DNA of 64,000 nt from assembly GCF_040115645.1 (NCBI RefSeq), contig NC_089562.1, positions 3,472,001 through 3,536,000 of the forward strand. The letters run 5' to 3'. Source of the DNA: Euwallacea fornicatus. Its lineage: Eukaryota; Arthropoda; Insecta; Coleoptera; Curculionidae. Position 1 is the first letter of the stretch. The number at the start of each line of letters is the position of its first letter. The notes beneath the pieces were generated by a model. It searched no databases, was not told the DNA's origin, and saw nothing but the letters and a program-made list of their open reading frames with translations. Below are positions 12,101 to 23,600 of the stretch, piece after piece. The position numbers and the translations under genes were made by a program.

Positions 12101-13412
12101 CAGCGCTTGAGCTAAGAAATTAGGAACGAGCGAATTTAACAAAAGAGAACGAGTCTTATTTGATCAAGACAACGCACCGACATCGCGATGGCCAAAATCA
12201 ATAAATTTGATTTCGAACTTCTTCCGCATCCACCCTATTCGCCAGATTTAGTCCCTCCCCAGATTTTTTTTATTTCGAAGTTCGAAAAAATAGCTCAGTG
12301 AAAAGAGATTTGCCAATAATGAAGAGGTAAAGTCCGAGGTCGATGCCTATTTTGAAACATTCGAAGTTTCTTACTTTAAAGAAGGTGAGAACATCGCTTG
12401 GAAAACTGTGTCAATCGCAAAGGAGATTGTGTTAAGAAATAATGTAATATTTTTAAATGTTTTTTTTTTTCTATAAATGCTACCTTGAGTACTCCTGGGA
12501 CTACCCTCGTATTATTTTTACTTCTACGTAAATGCTAAAAATTCGAAGCTCGAACTATTCCTCGCAGAAAATAAATCTCCGATTAAGAAATTGGCTGGTT
12601 GTTGCCAAACTACCTCGTCCCAATTCACAGCTATTTCTGGTACCTTTTGATCTTTAAAGTGATTTCGCAGGAAAAGTAAAAAGCAACACTTAAGATATGT
12701 TTAATGTATATGACACTCAATTGAACAAAGATCAAAATAAGATTAGTCAGTCAGACGTTTCTCAATTATCGTAAGAATTCTATATGAAAAATAAATAATG
12801 GCTACCACTAACGTAAAATTACCTAACTAAATGTTTCTAGTGAAAACACGTTTAAAGATTGGTTCAGCCTTTGAAGACTTCCTAAAACTCATAGCAAAAG
12901 TAACAATTTTTTAGACGTAAAGTTAATCCAAATTTCAAGAGTTGATTTAAACCGAAAACGAACAATAAATTTTGAATTATGATTTTACAGAGATTATACT
13001 TTTGCCAAACATAACTCTTCATTCGTAATAAGTATCTAATTAAATATGTGTATTTCGAAATAAGTTCTTTCACAAGTTCTAATTGACAGATATATACCCT
13101 ATGTATTTTGGCGGAAAAGAAGCCTGCATATAACATCTGTATATAGCAATGAAGACATTGAAAACAGACCTAACGTAGTCTTGCCCTACCCCAAACATAA
13201 TTATAATTAATTGAGCTTAATTATAAGATGTTTACTTTGGACTCTAAGTACTCATTAGCACCAAGATTAAGACGAAGCTGCTCCTCCTTGCTCCCTGAGC
13301 TCTAATCAAAAATAGAAGTGAAATTTAGTCGATTAGGCCATTTGAATTAAATCTCCGAAGGATGGATATAAGTAGTTGTACGGCTTAGATGTCTATAATA
13401 CATGGTTAAACT
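9199..13412. other. Spacer between Tmc start and NOS1AP 3' ends
   Basis: The two genes lie head-to-tail on the minus strand, so this 4.2 kb should hold the Tmc promoter and 5' UTR at its left end. It is AT-rich with no convincing exon. The main recognisable item is a truncated mariner copy at about 11890-12511. Open frames at 9148-9547, 9943-10218 and 12882-13136 have no start context, motifs or composition that suggest real genes. Confidence 0.5.
11890..12511 (+). mobile_element. 5'-truncated mariner element, copy A
   Basis: The right end CTGGGACTACCCTCGTA (12495-12511) is a close inverted match to the outer end of mariner copy B (TACGAGGGTAGTTCCAGAAG at 22670). Inside, broken plus-strand frames give mariner transposase pieces: a GGAAAGGTGATGGCGTCAG block, a 'DQDNAPTS'-type second catalytic Asp region near 12170, and HPPYSPDL near 12230. 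Frameshifts and stops separate these, so it makes no protein. Similarity to copy B begins near 11890, so the 5' third is missing. Confidence 0.75.
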
Positions 13413-13418
13413 TTTATT
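13413..13418 (-). terminator. Poly(A) signal after the alternative terminal exon
   Basis: The minus strand reads AATAAA, about 95 bp downstream of the TGA at 13513-13511. The position suits cleavage and polyadenylation of a short 3' UTR for the distal NOS1AP isoform. Confidence 0.5.
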
Positions 13419-13510
13419 GATTAGGCTAATTGCTCTGCGTCCTGAACGAAATTGATCTACTTCTTACGTCTAAACCTACTGAAAAACTTATCTAAACTTT
13501 TCCTTATTTG

Positions 13511-13732
13511 TCAGAAGGTCGTAACTTTGCCCAGCTTCAGGCCGAGCAGCTTCCGTTGTTTCCTAGCGCTCAGCTTCGAGAGCAGGTTTCGCGTTCCCTC
13601 CAATATTTCCTTCTCATCGTCAAATTCTTCTCGATCGTTGTCCTGACAGGACACAAATCCGCTTTCTGGACGGGATATGGATAGAGGCTCCAGAAGCTCG
13701 AACCAACGTTCCACTTTCGCCGTAGAGGAGAG
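13511..13732 (-). CDS. Probable alternative last exon of NOS1AP homologue (PDZ-ligand C-terminus)
   Basis: The acceptor ttaattag leads into a phase-0 frame of 73 residues ending in TGA. The peptide has an acidic Asp/Glu stretch, a Leu/Lys/Arg-rich helix (LLSKLSARKQRKLLGLKLG) and the C-terminus VTTF. A Thr at -2 and a bulky hydrophobic last residue fit a class I PDZ ligand, and NOS1AP proteins are known for binding the nNOS PDZ domain through their C-terminus. It lies on the NOS1AP strand downstream of the 16874-17662 exon, and its phase allows direct joining to the CAG-ending exon 8 (18712), giving about 444 residues. A poly(A) signal follows. Assignment to this gene is inference; it could be the last exon of an unseen gene. 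Sequence resemblance to the vertebrate C-terminus is weak. Confidence 0.6.
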   Translation of the reverse strand, partial: LSSTAKVERWFELLEPLSISRPESGFVSCQDNDREEFDDEKEILEGTRNLLSKLSARKQRKLLGLKLGKVTTF

Positions 13733-16700
13733 CTAATTAAACAGGAATAGAGGGCTTATTGAGGACAGATTTTGGCATAAAGAGCGTTGTTGCATATAGA
13801 ATTTTTAACCCTTGGAAATAGTCTTAACATTTACTAACTGGGACCACTAAGTACAGAAAATAATATCTAATGGCTAACGTCAGCAATCTCAGCTTCCGTG
13901 AAATCGCTCCCCTCACACTGAATTATTCAGCTTCCTAGCAGCAAACTGGGAACAGTAAATATACAAATTCTGGCATCAATCCAGCCCAATGTCATTTCCT
14001 GGAAGTGTTATGTTAACGCGAAATTACTAACTGTAATTAGACCATGCTCATAGCTGATTAGTGCGGAACTACATGAAATGGACCGAAATGTCCCTTCATA
14101 GACATGTCTTCAGATTTTAATAATCTTTTGATAAAATTCTGCATACTGAGCAAACTTTCTTAATTTGAATCTCCCAGCTCAAAGAGGTTAATCTTTAATG
14201 GATCGTCAGCTAATTATATTTCGACTTTAGGACCTGGATTAGGTCCAAAAACTTTCAGAAAGGAATTAAAAAAATTACCCTCGTCTGAAAACTTTTAATT
14301 ACAAAACTGCCGCCTTCTTGGCTTTAAATTAGCAATTTTCGAGATAATGAACACCTAGTTAATGATAACGTGAAATATCTGATTATGTTTGGTCTCGGTC
14401 TGGAAATTTGGCAGGTCTATGGCACATCCCAAGAGGTTCCATAGTTAATATATTTTCTAAATTAAAGGAAACTAATACAAATAAGTTTATTTATAAAGTT
14501 AAACATCTGAAAATACAAAGCCAACTCAAGAGAAGGATAATATACGTATTTACACATAAACAAGTAAATAAATAAAACTCTAGTGACCCTAATCACCGAA
14601 AACATATATCATCTACATACTTCCATATTTACAGGCACAAATTGACACTAACATGATAATATACAAACTGTATTTATAAATATGAAAAACTCGCTTCGAA
14701 TCTTAAATGCTGTTGGTATCTTACTAAGGGTTTCATTATTAACGTGCTGATAAGGTTACCAGGAGTATAGCTCTCATCTTGGTAATCCACTTAGGCGAAA
14801 TCTACAACAGAGCGCCCAATTAGGACCAAATTATTCAAATGCTTTAATTAAGCATTGAGATGATCAAAATGGGTATTCGTTTATTGGTCAATTTCACGAT
14901 CTTCGTTGGAGTTAACCTCCTTATTAACTTATCAGCACATTATTAGTAATGTTGTCCTTTGACGATGAATCAAGTGAAATTTCCAGTTAACCTTGTTTAA
15001 AATCCGCAACATCAAGTCTGTTTTATTGAGCATATCACCTAACAGAAACTTTTTGAATAGGCCCTAAAAAGGTTACACAAATTAATGTGTTAATAACCTA
15101 AATTAGCCAATAAAAACATCTCGATAGAGAAATCAGGCAAAATTCGACTCAAAATGAATAACCAATTGGTTTGGACGCAAATAGATGATAAGTGTTGGCA
15201 TTTTGTTCTTAGTAGACAATTTTGACATGTTTGGTTTTGTCGTCACGTTTTGGGACAGAGAACGTCATGACGTTGTCATCGTCATTCGATAAATGTTTAT
15301 TAAATCAAGTTCAGAATACCTATTCGCGTCATTTTTTCGAATTTAGTTTCCATGTTTTCGTCCCCAAGGGCGGCACTCTCTGACGACATTTTGTCAGGAC
15401 CCAATGATATCACTATTATCAGCCACAACGTATTTTTTATGTTGAACTTCACAGGGATGCTGATGTTATTTGCTTGTTATAGTGTAACTGAATAAACCTC
15501 TTTGGCTTCTAAGGAAACGTGGAAAAGACGTAATTATCACCGAATTAAATTACATCCGAGATATTAAAGTTATTTCGACGTCATTTTAACATCAGTCGTT
15601 ATAAATAGATTGACGTTTTTGAAATCTTGGGTAAAGCAAAACTTCCGTCGCCTCTTGTTCAGTTCAGAAACTTGTCATAATTTTACAAGTATGAGCCTCA
15701 AATGGTGATATTCGAATGTAGATTTTGACTTGGTCAATTTTTAGATTTAAACTTTTTTGAGTAGTTTTTTAAGCAGTTGTGTTATCATAATAAAGCCTCT
15801 ATGTGGAGACACGTCGTAACTCCAGAAATCTCCAAATAACTCTAAATAAGACATTTCTCATATGAGAAGCCCTAAATAACAGATCTTCTATAAAACGGAT
15901 GCGAATACTCTTTCTTTTCACCAAGATACTGAAATATATATCAAATTCCGTCTTAATAGCGGACAGAGTAAAGGACATCTGCTGCTTGGGTGCACTTCTG
16001 CACGTGCCGAATTTTAAATTCAGATAAACCTTATGTTTATGTGTTTATGGTTATACCTGCTTGCAGTCTTTACATGTAAATTAAATTTTAAGTGAGCAAA
16101 TAGAAGTTGAGATTTCAGAAGAGAGAGTAGTTAGCGCAGTAAAATATATTTGAGAGGCGCAAAAATTTTTTTTAAAGGTATTGAGAGAGTTCGGACAACG
16201 TTGACGGCATTTCCGAGCAGAAGAACAAATTCTTAAGCTGTAGTCAGTTTAAGAACTCAAAAGGTAGTTTTCGTGCTTTACTTAAATGCGAGGCAGAACT
16301 ATCTCATACAACAACGACAAAAGTAAAACAAACTATTATTACAAATCATTTCACATTGGTTGGAGAAATCTCGATTTTGAATGATGATTTTATATCCCAA
16401 AAAGCGCGCACTCTGACACGTTGCGAAACATTATAATAAAACAGAGATCGTAGAAAAATTCGGTATATTGGCGCACTTGGCACGAATCAGTGCGGCAAAG
16501 CGAATATGTCATGAATGAACTGTTAGGCTGAAAAAACTTTTTTAAATCAAAATTTTGCTTAAACCTACCAAATTGGCCCTTATAAAATTATATATCTAGA
16601 GGTGTCAGTGTTTAGGTACCAATTAGTGAAGTAGTGGCGAACTTAACAGGCAAGCAGTGCCCATCCAAATTCATCTGCATGGATTCTTCGGACAAAAGTA

Positions 16701-16794
16701 CCGGGGCATTAATAATTTAGCCGTCAGGAAAATAAATTAACCAAAACTAATAAAACCTTTTTCTTTGAATTAAGGCAGAATGCTGTGGCGTTCA
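13733..16794. other. Non-coding stretch between the two NOS1AP terminal exons
   Basis: This would be intron for the distal isoform and intergenic for the proximal one. No open frame with coding character is visible. From about 15230 to 15600 CGTCA/TGACG motifs are unusually dense, and part of this stretch matches the repeat near 4.5-5.1 kb. Confidence 0.5.
15556..15594. repeat. Second copy of the ACGTCATTTT / ATATCTCGG repeat
   Basis: ACGTCATTTTAACATCA at 15578-15594 differs at only two positions from ACGTCATTTTGACGTCA at 4558-4574. The inverted motif CCGAGATATT (15556-15565) just before it matches AATATCTCGG at about 4829. Finding both motifs together at two loci points to a shared repeat family. 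The boundaries cannot be set by eye. Confidence 0.45.
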
Positions 16795-16800
16795 TTTATT
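16795..16800 (-). terminator. Poly(A) signal after NOS1AP exon 9
   Basis: The minus strand reads AATAAA about 75 bp beyond the TAG at 16876-16874. It suits a short 3' UTR for the 633-residue isoform. Confidence 0.55.
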
Positions 16801-16873
16801 ATTCATAAAAATTTATCTGATCATCTGATTATGCCATTTCAGTACTATTTGCTCGACCACGGACACCTCTCTC

Positions 16874-17662
16874 CTATTTGGTGGTATGCCTGGCCCACAT
16901 AGTCCTTTGCATCTCTGACATTAATTCACTCCTATTAGGCACCCTCTCACTGGTAGATCTCGAAATTCCTGGTCCATTCATCAACCTCAACTCATCACTT
17001 ATTCTTAAATTTGACAACCTGTCAGCTCCCTCATTTGAATTGGAAGGGACCGGTACTATCACCCTCACTCTCCCTTCAACATCTGTCGTAGTCAACGTAC
17101 CAACTTGGGATAAGGGCTTGATAAACTGAGGCTCGTTTTGAGGGGGATTTTGAGTTTGGTTCGCGTTATGATTTACTTGGAGTCCAGCAGAAGGGACTTC
17201 TTCGGCCAAATTCAACAGCGAGTGTCTTCGCTGCATGGGCGGGTATTTAGGCTCTTGATTTAAATTTGGTTTGACATTAGGGTACATTTGCCGAGGTTCA
17301 CTGTGTCGGGAAAGATGACTCCTGTTCTCCACATTAGAGAAACTTCTAGGGAGAGTGGCATAAGCCCCAAAGGGAGGGGAGTAGCTGTTGCCCAGCAAGG
17401 CTTGCGTCAACATCCCCTGATTAGGGAATGCATAGTTATAGGGTGATTGAGGGTAACCTCCCAGGGCTTGCAACCTCAACAACTCAAGGCTATTATCTAT
17501 GGGGGGATAGGAGAAGTTAAATATTCCTCCAGCAGGGTTGAATGTGGTCCTCAGAGGGGAAGAGCAGGGCGCAGCCCCTCGGTTCTCGAAAGCTCCTAAT
17601 GCTTGCAAAATCAGATTGGGGTCGATTTGAGGGGCTCTCTCTGGCTGGAGTTCTTGATGCTG
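16874..17662 (-). CDS. NOS1AP: NOS1AP exon 9: disordered C-terminal tail with stop
   Basis: The acceptor is tttgtattag, then 262 codons in phase 0 (starting QHQELQPERAPQIDPNLILQ) and the stop TAG. The sequence is rich in Pro, Asn, Ser and Leu and has short phosphosite-like Arg/Ser motifs (RRHSLL, ISRSTSERVP). It ends SELMSEMQRTMWARHTTK. The C-terminus is not a PDZ ligand, unlike that of the distal exon at 13511. It is the largest exon of the gene and has no sequence counterpart in vertebrate NOS1AP that I can recognise, but its long open frame and codon-level regularity make it clearly coding. Confidence 0.88.
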   Translation of the reverse strand, partial: QHQELQPERAPQIDPNLILQALGAFENRGAAPCSSPLRTTFNPAGGIFNFSYPPIDNSLELLRLQALGGYPQSPYNYAFPNQGMLTQALLGNSYSPPFGAYATLPRSFSNVENRSHLSRHSEPRQMYPNVKPNLNQEPKYPPMQRRHSLLNLAEEVPSAGLQVNHNANQTQNPPQNEPQFIKPLSQVGTLTTTDVEGRVRVIVPVPSNSNEGADRLSNLRISDELRLMNGPGISRSTSERVPNRSELMSEMQRTMWARHTTK

Positions 17663-20600
17663 CTAATACAAATGATGATCAGCATGACGTGAGGCACTAA
17701 TGGAAACATTAATATATTTACCCAGAAAATATTTAAGTTATTGCTATCCGGTGCTAGAAAGGCAAACACTTGTTATAGCTGCGAATGGCCGAGGCTCCTT
17801 GAAATTTCGAAGGATTTCTCTCGAGTTATAAAGCAAAGTCAAACAAAATGGAAGCACAAACAATACAAACGGTGCAGCAGGATTTGGGTTAGGAGGGCGC
17901 AACTCCTTTCAGGAGTTTTGTGCATTAGTCGGCATGTCCCTTGAGACGGAGGGGCCTTTGATACTTTCTGTTTACACATTGCCTTTTTCAGCAAGGAAAT
18001 GTAGAGGGGGAGGTAATACAAACACGATTTCTGTCTTCAAAAACGAACGCAAAAATCTAAACAATGATGACTAAAGAATGAAAAATCTGCGATTACAGAC
18101 CGTTTGACACTCTTTTTGTAATTGTTTGGAAATAACGTCCCACACACGCTAATAGGGGTTGTTGCAGGGCTGAAGACACACACTATTCAGAAATTTGGAT
18201 ATTCAGATTTTTTCTGATCCAAAGTTACGTTCACCATTTGGCACGGATTGGGTTAAGCAAAGTTGTTTGTTTGAACTGACCACATTTTCATCGTTTATCG
18301 GCTTGGAAGATAAGTTACAGATATCTTCCCGAAAAGCCGCAACAACCAGGTTGAATGTGGATTAAAATAGTTGCTATTGAAATCACCAATAATTAACCTT
18401 AACAGCCCAGATAGCTTGGCCGCTTAAGCCCCTATCGACCACAGCTCGATGGGCACCTCATGTCGACATTTAATTGGCAAAAATCCTAACTAACGGCAAA
18501 TACTACCTTATGTTCTCCCAGAAACAATTTCTCGTATAAATATTTGACTCATTTATTTTCAAAGGCAATTATAGTTCCGCATATCGATGGCTGAAGATCT
18601 CATTTAGTAGATAATATCTAAGCTTGACTAAGTCATTAAAGGCAACTCTATATGCGACAAAACTCGTGCAGGGCCAATTATTAGACGCTAAGTTGACATA
18701 ACCAAACTAACCTGTGGCATAGTCATGTGTGGAGGGCTAGATTGTTGCTCAGGCTTGTCTCCCCCTTGAAGATGAGCCACGAGGGCAGCTATATGGTCCA
18801 AAAGTTCTCTGTTATGTACCAGGAGTTGATGAGTCCTGGCCTGCGCCTCCATCCTCGCAGCCTGATTTAGGACAAGTTACCACAAGCACTTGAAAAAGTA
18901 ATAGATAAATCGAACCTGTTCTGCCTGCATTTGCTCCCTGGCCAGCTGCAGCTGCGCCATCGCAGCTTGAGTCTGCTGCCTCTGCTGCTCCAGCTGTTCC
19001 CTCAGCAATTGGAGCTCATGGTGAGCCGAAAGGGCGCTGCCTGGAGGAGGTAGTGACGGAGCTATGCTTCCGGTGATTGAGTCACTGTTGGGCGATGCAT
19101 AAGTTTCTGCGTGCTGGAAATAAGTTTCTCAGTAAGGGAATTAATTGGGAAATGAGCTCCGCTCGAAGCTATTCTGAACTAGACGAGCTTAGTGGTGTCA
19201 TCGCAATTGCGAATAACTGTCTCGTATAAATTACAATCTGGTTTTAATCTCGTTTTTGTGCGAGACAGCCGGAAGCGCAAAGTTTCGAATAGCTGTTAAG
19301 CCGCAGAATAGTGTTGCTTAATTGCATTTTGAGGAGGAAGGGAAATGTCTGCGATTTTAAAAATTTTCACGGGACAGTGTAGGAAACATAATAACTGAAT
19401 TTATGATATCTAAATGTGTCCAGTTTCAACACGTAATCTGGGACCTTAAAAGTAATTGCTGCGAATTTTTAGTTAATTGCTACATCTTTATTTGCGGGTA
19501 TTCCAGATTCGCTATGCTGCTAATGAGAGGTTGCTTATATCGTACACTCTTCAGAAGAGCATAAGACCGGAACTATGCTTTAAAGGACTTATGGTTGGTA
19601 AATGGCCCCACGAGGTTTTTTTTTATTAAGGTGCAGCTTTTTCGATGGTTTTATTGAAAGGTATTTTTCCCAATTTTTTGAATATAGTTCATGAAACAAA
19701 TGTGAACAAAATCAAATCGCTGAAACTTAAATGGATATGTGAATACACACCTCCCCGCGTTCTTTATGCTATGCTTTTAAAGATTTTTTGCACTTCAGTA
19801 AAAAGAAAGATCGTAGAACGTTATAAATGAAAACGAGGAGGCGCAGAAAGTATTGGATCATCAAGACGTTCTCAGTTTCCTTAACCTGAGTTTCAGACCT
19901 GATTCCCTGAAACGGAACCAAAGAAGAAGATCGGACATGAGAATAGGAACAATTCCTTAAGATCATTGAGAAATTTACCTTGCCCATCTACATAGAGATT
20001 TTTTATTTTTTTTTAGATATACGTTTTTCACATCTACCAAAAGGGTCTGGTTGGGACAACCATTTCACACTTAAGAATCCACGATGAAGCCGCCTTACTT
20101 TCGCCCCAAATTTCTCACTTATGTCTGTCACGAAGGAACGAAAAGGATCATAGAAGCTCATTCCAGCAATGTGAGTTATGGGCATAAACAGATTAGACTG
20201 ACATGAATAATTAAGTGATTTGATGGGATAAACTTGTTATCTATCTTTGGCGAAGTAATCCACTTGACAAATGTTTGCTATGAATAATTTGCAGGAATCA
20301 CGGGGCAACCCTTCAAGGGGTTTAAGGCAGTTTACGTGCAGGTAGTTTACACACCTGCGGCGTTGAAAATCTTCACGCGTGTGTTTATGCAAATTTCCTT
20401 TGTATGTACTTATAAATTACACTTAAGTGTAGGTAAGTTAAGTTTACTCTGCAGATGCCTTAAAGTAACAGACAGTGCTGATTTTAACATGGAACCAAAT
20501 AATTATTATGTTCTTGAAATAGATTGATTGATCTTATTTTAGAGTCGTTCTAAAGCTGTACAATCAAAGCTTGATCGATTCCCATGCACACAGGGATATC

Positions 20601-23600
20601 ATTTTAATATCCCTTGGTTATTTTATTTGTTTTCCGATTTAATGGTTCACTTATATTGCCTTGGACACCTGCCAGAGAGTGGTCATTAATTTCTCGGGCG
20701 AATTTAAGCCGGTCTAGACAAAAAAGTGCTTCAAAGTTTTTATTCCACGCCGCTGGACTGAAATAACGGAATTTTAGCGCTTATATGCAAAGTTTTATTT
20801 CCCTGCTAAAGTTAAATTAAACATGCTACCATACACTCACCAGGGGTGATTTCCTGGGGCTGCCCCCGTTCGAGGGCGGCGGCGGCAATATGTCCAAGTG
20901 AGCAGGAGGTTTGCGACTTCTAATACTGTTATCCAGGTATGAATCCTTGATGCTGGATTCGTCGGGAGGCAGGGAATTTCGGTCGCCATCCGACGTAATA
21001 TCTGAAGACAAAAATTTGCACGTGTAGTAAACAACAAAACAAAATTCATTCGCGTGCTCTCGAGGAGTAATGCGATTTGCTGAGCGTGCAAAAATGCTTT
21101 CATGAATCCGGGAACAAAATTTTTCATCCCTCCGAGCTGCGAGGACCACTTTTTTAATATACTTGAGTAATGTCATTTTTAAAGTGCTCTTTTGTAATGG
21201 TGACATTATTCTCCGTGGGTGTAAAAGAAAAATTAGAAACAGCGGGGGTTTTATTACTGCCCGTGCCGTTTCTGAAATATTTACAACTCGGCGCCAACAT
21301 GAAGATATAATAGTGACAATTGTATAAATCTTGCTGGGTCACTTACGGGACCCATACAGACTTTCATAAAGAACTTAAAGAATACTTATGCTGTTAGATA
21401 CATGGTGCCTTGCTTTAGCAATCAGGCGCATTAATAGATAGCTAAATGGGTATTTAAAGCAAGTTTCCAACACAATAACATGAACTGAAGGCCAATAGGC
21501 TTCGTCATCCCCTGGAGTATTGTATCCATCATAATGATAAAAATCTACTTTTAGGATGACACGAGGACAGACTTAAAAGTGCCCGACCTAACTGTTAAAG
21601 AAAAAAAAAATTTGAAAATATTGCATTATTTCTCAACATAGTCTCTTTTAGGATTGACACATTTCTCTCAGCGATGTTCTGTGGTTTCTATGTCCTGTTT
21701 GAAAATAGGTGTCAACCTCGGACCTCACCTGTTCATTATTGGCAAATCCCTTTCCACCGAGCCATTTTTTTAAGCTTGAAAATAAAATATAATCTGAAGG
21801 AGTTAAATCTGGAGAATAGGATGGATGAGGAAAAAGCTGGAAGTTAAGTTGATTAATTTTGGCCATCGTGCTAATGGAAGTATGGACTGGTGCGTTGTCT
21901 TAATGAAACAAAAGTTTCTTTTTCGCCAAATGCTGTTGCTCTTCCCTTATTTCTTCATTCAGACACTGTAGTAAATTTATGTAATATTCCGCGTTTAGTA
22001 TTTTTCCTTTGGGGAGATAGTCAATAAAGATTATCCCGCGTGCCCCCAAAAAACCGACGTCCATCACCTTTCCTGCAGATGAAACGGTTTTCGCCTTCTT
22101 TGAAGCCGATTCTCCCTTTTGAGTCCATTATTTTGACTGCTCTTTCGTCTCAGGTGGGAAATAATAGACCCTTATTTCATCCATGGTTATGAGTCGACGC
22201 AAAAACTCGACTTTATTATTGCGAAACTTTGCGAAAGATTCCCTTGTAACATCCTCATGGCGTTGTTTATGTTGAATTATGAGTAATCACGGCACCCGTC
22301 TTGCGCGCAGATTTCTAATATCACATATCACATTTTCACCACAATCTCTGGAGTGGTCACCTCATTGGCTTCGTCTCGGTAGTTGGTACGACCGCGTTTA
22401 AACTGTACCGCCCAATATTTTACAGTTGTTAACGAAGGACCAGATCCATCCAAAGCAGAATCAAACTCCGCTTTGATATTGAATGAACTAAGACCGTTCA
22501 AATTAAAGTTTTGAATTACGTATCTCTGACCAACTTTGTCACAAATTTTCTAAAAGCATTCGTTAAAAATGGCTTCAAAACAAACCCAAATCAACGTAGT
22601 ACTCTCAAACTTTAGGCGTAAGAAGAAGAAAAAATCTTCATCTATATGTACTTCTGGAACTACCCTCGTAGTTTTCTTCAAGCCAGTTTCTTTTTACTGT
22701 AGCTTCACATTTTGACAGAGCGACATTTAACTAGACTTTCCAGGTTTCCAAGGGAAACTGAAGGAGCTCAAATACATGATCAACTCTACAGAGCGAGTCA
22801 CATGGACAACACCCAGAGAAAGATTTGAATTTAGTAGGGGTCTTGCAAAATATCGACCAAAGCAATTTGGTGAAACACTTGCCCCAGAGGCTTTGAAGGG
22901 CCTCTCCAAGATACCGTAGGACACTCTCAGGATTCATTCAAGGGTTATGAATGTGGCAACCAACTATCTTAGCAACAGCGCCGCCCATCAACCACTAACA
23001 TCCGGATCGGACGCGTAAACGAGTGACCTTTCTGCGATTTCAAATGTGATAATTTTTGATAATGGTTTCTAAGAATAAACATTTTTAACATGCAGGTTGT
23101 GTGGCACAAATTGTAGTTGTATTAATACCTGCTCGCTGATTTTAATGTGTGCGAAATATTCGTCAGGATGTAGCTCATGTGTATTCTGACACATACATGT
23201 TTGTATTCTTTTAAATATCGTGTGAATATACGAGGTGTCCGTCTGCGACGCCCGACCATGAGGTTGACTTCCGTAAACGTAATCATAGGTATTTAGTAAG
23301 CAAGCACCGTTTTAAGGCACACACAAGGAAGCATTGCTGCGACAACCCCTATTGATGTGTAAGGTGTGACTCCAAAAAAATAATGACCCGTTGGTTCACA
23401 TGCGCGATGTGCGATTGTACGTATCTTTTCTTGGTGTGTCTGGGGACCTATATGGTTCTCCGAGAGGACAGTTAAAGTCGATTTTCATGAATAGCTCTCG
23501 GAATAACGCTGCTAGTATTTGATGCTCTACTCGTTCAGGAGTAGGACCTTTTTGAAAATAAGACTTTCTTTGAAAATTATGACACAATTTGTCTGTGCCA

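Noticed and set aside
16878..17129. 83-codon open frame on the plus strand
   Set aside because: It is the opposite strand of NOS1AP exon 9; the minus-strand frame is longer, splices in phase and fits the gene.
20837..21127. 96-codon minus-strand frame overlapping NOS1AP exon 6 in another frame
   Set aside because: Its frame does not match the splice phases of exons 5 and 7, while the other frame joins both.
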